Assembly (NCBI GenBank): GCA_905215795.1
Contig: CAJMRV010000022.1
Location: 1-15,018, forward strand
Direction of reading: 5' to 3'
DNA: 15,018 bases
Source of the DNA: an uncultured bacterium
GTDB lineage: Bacteria; Pseudomonadota; Gammaproteobacteria; Burkholderiales; Burkholderiaceae_F
Every line of letters starts with the position of its first letter. Positions within the stretch are counted from its first letter, which is position 1. Made by a program: the position numbers and the translations under genes. The notes under the pieces are model-generated. The model did no database searches, was not told where the DNA came from, and was given only the letters and a program-made list of their open reading frames with translations. Shown in pieces: positions 12,675 through 15,018 of the stretch.

Positions 12675-15018
12675 ATGACCAACCCTGCGATGATACTTGG
12701 AATCGACCTCGGCTCCACCACCGTCAAGCACGTCCTCCTCGAGGCGGACACGGGACGGGTGGTCGACCGGAGCTACCGCCGCCACGGCAGCGCGGTCGTG
12801 CCGGCGTTGCTTGAGTGCCTCAGGCACGTCCGCGACGACGTCGGCTGCCCGCGCGTGCACGTCAGGATGACGGGCTCGGGCGCCCTCGGACTCTCCCGGC
12901 GGCTCGGGGTCCCCTTCGTCCAGGAGGTGGTCGCCGCGGCGGACTGCCTGCGCCACCTCATGCCCGGGATCGACGCCGCCGTCGAGCTCGGGGGCGAGGA
13001 CGCCAAGATCCTCTACCTCTCCGAGAGCATCGAGCTGAGGATGAACGAGGCCTGCGCCGGGGGCACCGGCGCCTTCATCGACCAGGCCGCGGCCCTGATG
13101 CGCACCGACGCCAAGGGCCTCGACGAGCTCGCCGCGAAGGCGGAGAAGGTCCACCCGATCGCCTCGCGATGCGGGGTCTTCGCGAAGACCGACATCGTGG
13201 GGCTCCTCAACACGGGGGTCGACAAGGCCGAGATCGCCCGCTCGATCTTCAACGCCGTCGCCGAACAGGCCGTGAGCGGCCTCTCCTGCGGGCGCCCCTT
13301 GAAGGGCAGGATCGCCTTCCTCGGGGGACCGCTCTCGTTCCTCCCGGAGCTGCGCGCCGCATTCCGCCGCCGCATCGGTTCCGAGGGCGTCTCCTACTTC
13401 GATTTCCCCGACTCCCAGTACGCCGTCGCCATGGGCGCCGCGCTCGACGCGATGAAGACGAAGGGCCCGGAGAAGACGGGCCGGGAGAGTGCGGAGGCGA
13501 AGGACGGGGGCGGGGCTCCGGTCAGGCGGGAGGCCGTCCTCATCGACGACCTCGTCGCCGCGCTCGCATCGGGCGCGACGGGATCCGGCCGGCCTTCCGG
13601 CCTCCCGCCGCTCTTTTCCGACGCGCGCGAGGTCGAGGCCTTCCGAAGGCGCCACCGCCGCGCCGCCGTGAGGACGCGCCCCGTTGCTGAAGCCCGGGGC
13701 GACCTCTTCCTCGGCGTCGACCTCGGGAGCACGACCGTGAAGTGCGTCCTCACCGATGCCGGGGGCGCCGTGCTCCACCACGGCTACGCCGGCAACAACG
13801 GCGCCCCCGTGCCGCGGCTCCTCGAACAGGTCCGGGAAGTCCTTTCGCTCGTCCCCGACGGGGCGGCCATCCGCTCCGTGTGCACCACGGGCTACGGCGC
13901 CTCGCTCGCCCGCTCGGTCCTCGACGCGGGCTTCGAGGAGGTCGAGACGCTCGCCCACCAGAGGGCGGCACGCTCCTTTGATCCGGAGACGAGCTACGTG
14001 ATCGACATCGGCGGCCAGGACATGAAGTGCCTGCGCGTGGACGACGGGCGCATCGCGGGGGTGACCCTGAACGAGGCCTGCTCCTCGGGCTGCGGCGCCT
14101 TCCTCGAGACGTTCTCCGCGCAGCTCGGCCTTTCGATCCCCGACTTCGTCGAGGCGGCGCTCACGTCGGAGCATCCTTGCGACCTGGGCTCGCGCTGCAC
14201 CGTCTTCATGACCTCCAAGGTGCGTCAGGCCCAGCGCGAGGGCGCCCCGACGGCCGACATCGCCGCGGGCTTGTGCATCTCGATCGTTAGGAATGCGCTC
14301 CACAAGGTCCTCAAGGTGAAGGACCCGGCCGAGCTCGGCACGCACGTCGTCGTCCAGGGCGGCACGTTCCTCAACGACGCGGTGCTCCGCGCCTTCGAGA
14401 TGCACACCGGGCTCGAGGTGGTCCGCCCCGACCTCGCCGGGCTCATGGGCGCCTACGGCGCGGCGCTCCTCGCACGCGACCGGACGCGCTCGGACACGCC
14501 CCTCTGGGATCCCGCGGGCGTGGCCTTCGACATCGAGAAGGCCACCAAGCGGGTCTTCCGGTGCGGGGGCTGCCACAACCGGTGCCGCCTCACCCAGCAC
14601 AGCTTCCCCTCGGGACGGCGCTTCGTGAGCGGGAACCGCTGCGACTTCGCCTTGAAGAACCTCAAGAGCGCGATCAAGAAGGAGAAGGGCTTCATCGACT
14701 GGAAGCTCGAGCGCCTCTTCGGAACGGCGGCCCCGGGTGCGGCGGCGCACAAGGACGATGACAGGAACGAAGGGCGGGAGGCCGTTTCCGCTCCCGCTCC
14801 CGCCCACCGGGGCGAGATCGGGCTGCCGCGCGTCTTGAACATGTACGAGCATCACCCCTACTGGGAGGCGCTCTTCTCCAGACTCGGCATCCGCACCGTG
14901 CTCTCGCCCGCCTCGAACGCGCGCATGAACCTCGAGGGGACCGAGACCGTCCCCTCCCAGAGCCTGTGCCTTCCCGCCAAGCTCGCCCACGGCCACATCG
15001 TCTGGCTCGCAAGAAAGG
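12675..15018 (+). CDS. Fused double BadF/HgdC-type ATPase activase with DUF2229-type domain (3' end cut by window edge)
   Basis: The first 781 codons of a large protein of the acyl-CoA dehydratase activase-related family, usually about 1,400 residues. Such activases use ATP to drive an electron to a low-potential Fe-S partner. Domain 1 has LGIDLGSTTVK (8-18), GGEDAK, NEACAGGTG with C127 and SRCGVF with C166; these match the Cys127 and Cys166 that bind the [4Fe-4S] cluster in HgdC of Acidaminococcus. Domain 2 begins near 342 and repeats the pattern: GVDLGSTTVK, GGQDMK, NEACSSG (C469), SRCTVF (C508). A Cys-rich segment follows (C630, C633, C637, C656), then PRVLNMYEHHPYWEALF and CLPAKLAHGH (C765), typical of DUF2229. 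An HgdB-like part should follow beyond the edge. The ribosome site is weak (AGAAGA). The linker at about 265-340 is poorly ordered. The reaction of this fused type is not established; reduction by a double-cubane-type partner is a family-based guess. Confidence 0.9.
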   Translation, partial: MTNPAMILGIDLGSTTVKHVLLEADTGRVVDRSYRRHGSAVVPALLECLRHVRDDVGCPRVHVRMTGSGALGLSRRLGVPFVQEVVAAADCLRHLMPGIDAAVELGGEDAKILYLSESIELRMNEACAGGTGAFIDQAAALMRTDAKGLDELAAKAEKVHPIASRCGVFAKTDIVGLLNTGVDKAEIARSIFNAVAEQAVSGLSCGRPLKGRIAFLGGPLSFLPELRAAFRRRIGSEGVSYFDFPDSQYAVAMGAALDAMKTKGPEKTGRESAEAKDGGGAPVRREAVLIDDLVAALASGATGSGRPSGLPPLFSDAREVEAFRRRHRRAAVRTRPVAEARGDLFLGVDLGSTTVKCVLTDAGGAVLHHGYAGNNGAPVPRLLEQVREVLSLVPDGAAIRSVCTTGYGASLARSVLDAGFEEVETLAHQRAARSFDPETSYVIDIGGQDMKCLRVDDGRIAGVTLNEACSSGCGAFLETFSAQLGLSIPDFVEAALTSEHPCDLGSRCTVFMTSKVRQAQREGAPTADIAAGLCISIVRNALHKVLKVKDPAELGTHVVVQGGTFLNDAVLRAFEMHTGLEVVRPDLAGLMGAYGAALLARDRTRSDTPLWDPAGVAFDIEKATKRVFRCGGCHNRCRLTQHSFPSGRRFVSGNRCDFALKNLKSAIKKEKGFIDWKLERLFGTAAPGAAAHKDDDRNEGREAVSAPAPAHRGEIGLPRVLNMYEHHPYWEALFSRLGIRTVLSPASNARMNLEGTETVPSQSLCLPAKLAHGHIVWLARK

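Noticed and set aside
12102..14996. 964-codon open frame on the minus strand, antisense to the activase gene
   Set aside because: It mirrors the activase frame, is rich in Glu, Arg, Gly, Val and Ala as expected from the complement of GC-biased codons, and shows no domain.

Overview
This 15 kb window is GC-rich, with heavy use of codons ending in G or C, and reads as part of a Gram-negative chromosome. The gene mix points to an anaerobic or microaerobic betaproteobacterium of the gut, most like Sutterella and its relatives. The supporting features are an exported FAD reductase with its own tetraheme cytochrome, an oxalate/formate-type (OFA) transporter, a large fused acyl-CoA dehydratase activase and an autotransporter remnant. 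The genus is an inference; there is no rRNA, tRNA or other taxonomic marker here.

Layout. 1-780 (-): nearly complete SsuC/TauC-type ABC permease, cut by the left edge. 781-1466: intergenic, with a promoter for the permease, an orphan minus-strand terminator and a doubtful 26-codon ORF. 1467-1919 (-): Dps ferritin-like protein. 1920-2559: AT-rich divergent control region. 2560-4445 (+): a two-gene operon for an exported FAD reductase and a periplasmic tetraheme cytochrome c, closed by a very strong terminator at 4588-4633. 4863-5669 (+): cupin-type AraC regulator. 5965-6402 (+): small exported/membrane protein with its own good promoter and terminator. 6903-8192 (-): OFA-family MFS transporter. 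8470-9238 (-): two small genes, one resembling Imm17-type two-helix membrane proteins and one unrecognised. 9692-11860 (+): large cytoplasmic Sel1-repeat protein. 11861-12674: gene-poor stretch holding a terminator and a broken autotransporter beta-barrel. 12675 to the right edge (+): double-domain BadF/HgdC-type ATPase activase fused to a DUF2229-type domain, incomplete at its 3' end.

How the parts may work together. The reductase and cytochrome form a split flavocytochrome c: quinol-derived electrons pass through four c-type hemes to an FAD enzyme in the periplasm, which reduces an organic electron acceptor. The reductase keeps the FAD fold and the active-site Arg of the GKRF motif, but appears to lack the His and Arg residues that hold a dicarboxylate in fumarate reductase. 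Its substrate is therefore probably not fumarate. The AraC protein just downstream is the natural candidate sensor of that substrate. This respiratory module is the most interesting system in the window.

No CRISPR array, insertion sequence, rRNA or tRNA was seen. Many gene-sized open frames antisense to the real genes come from the strong GC codon bias and were discarded.
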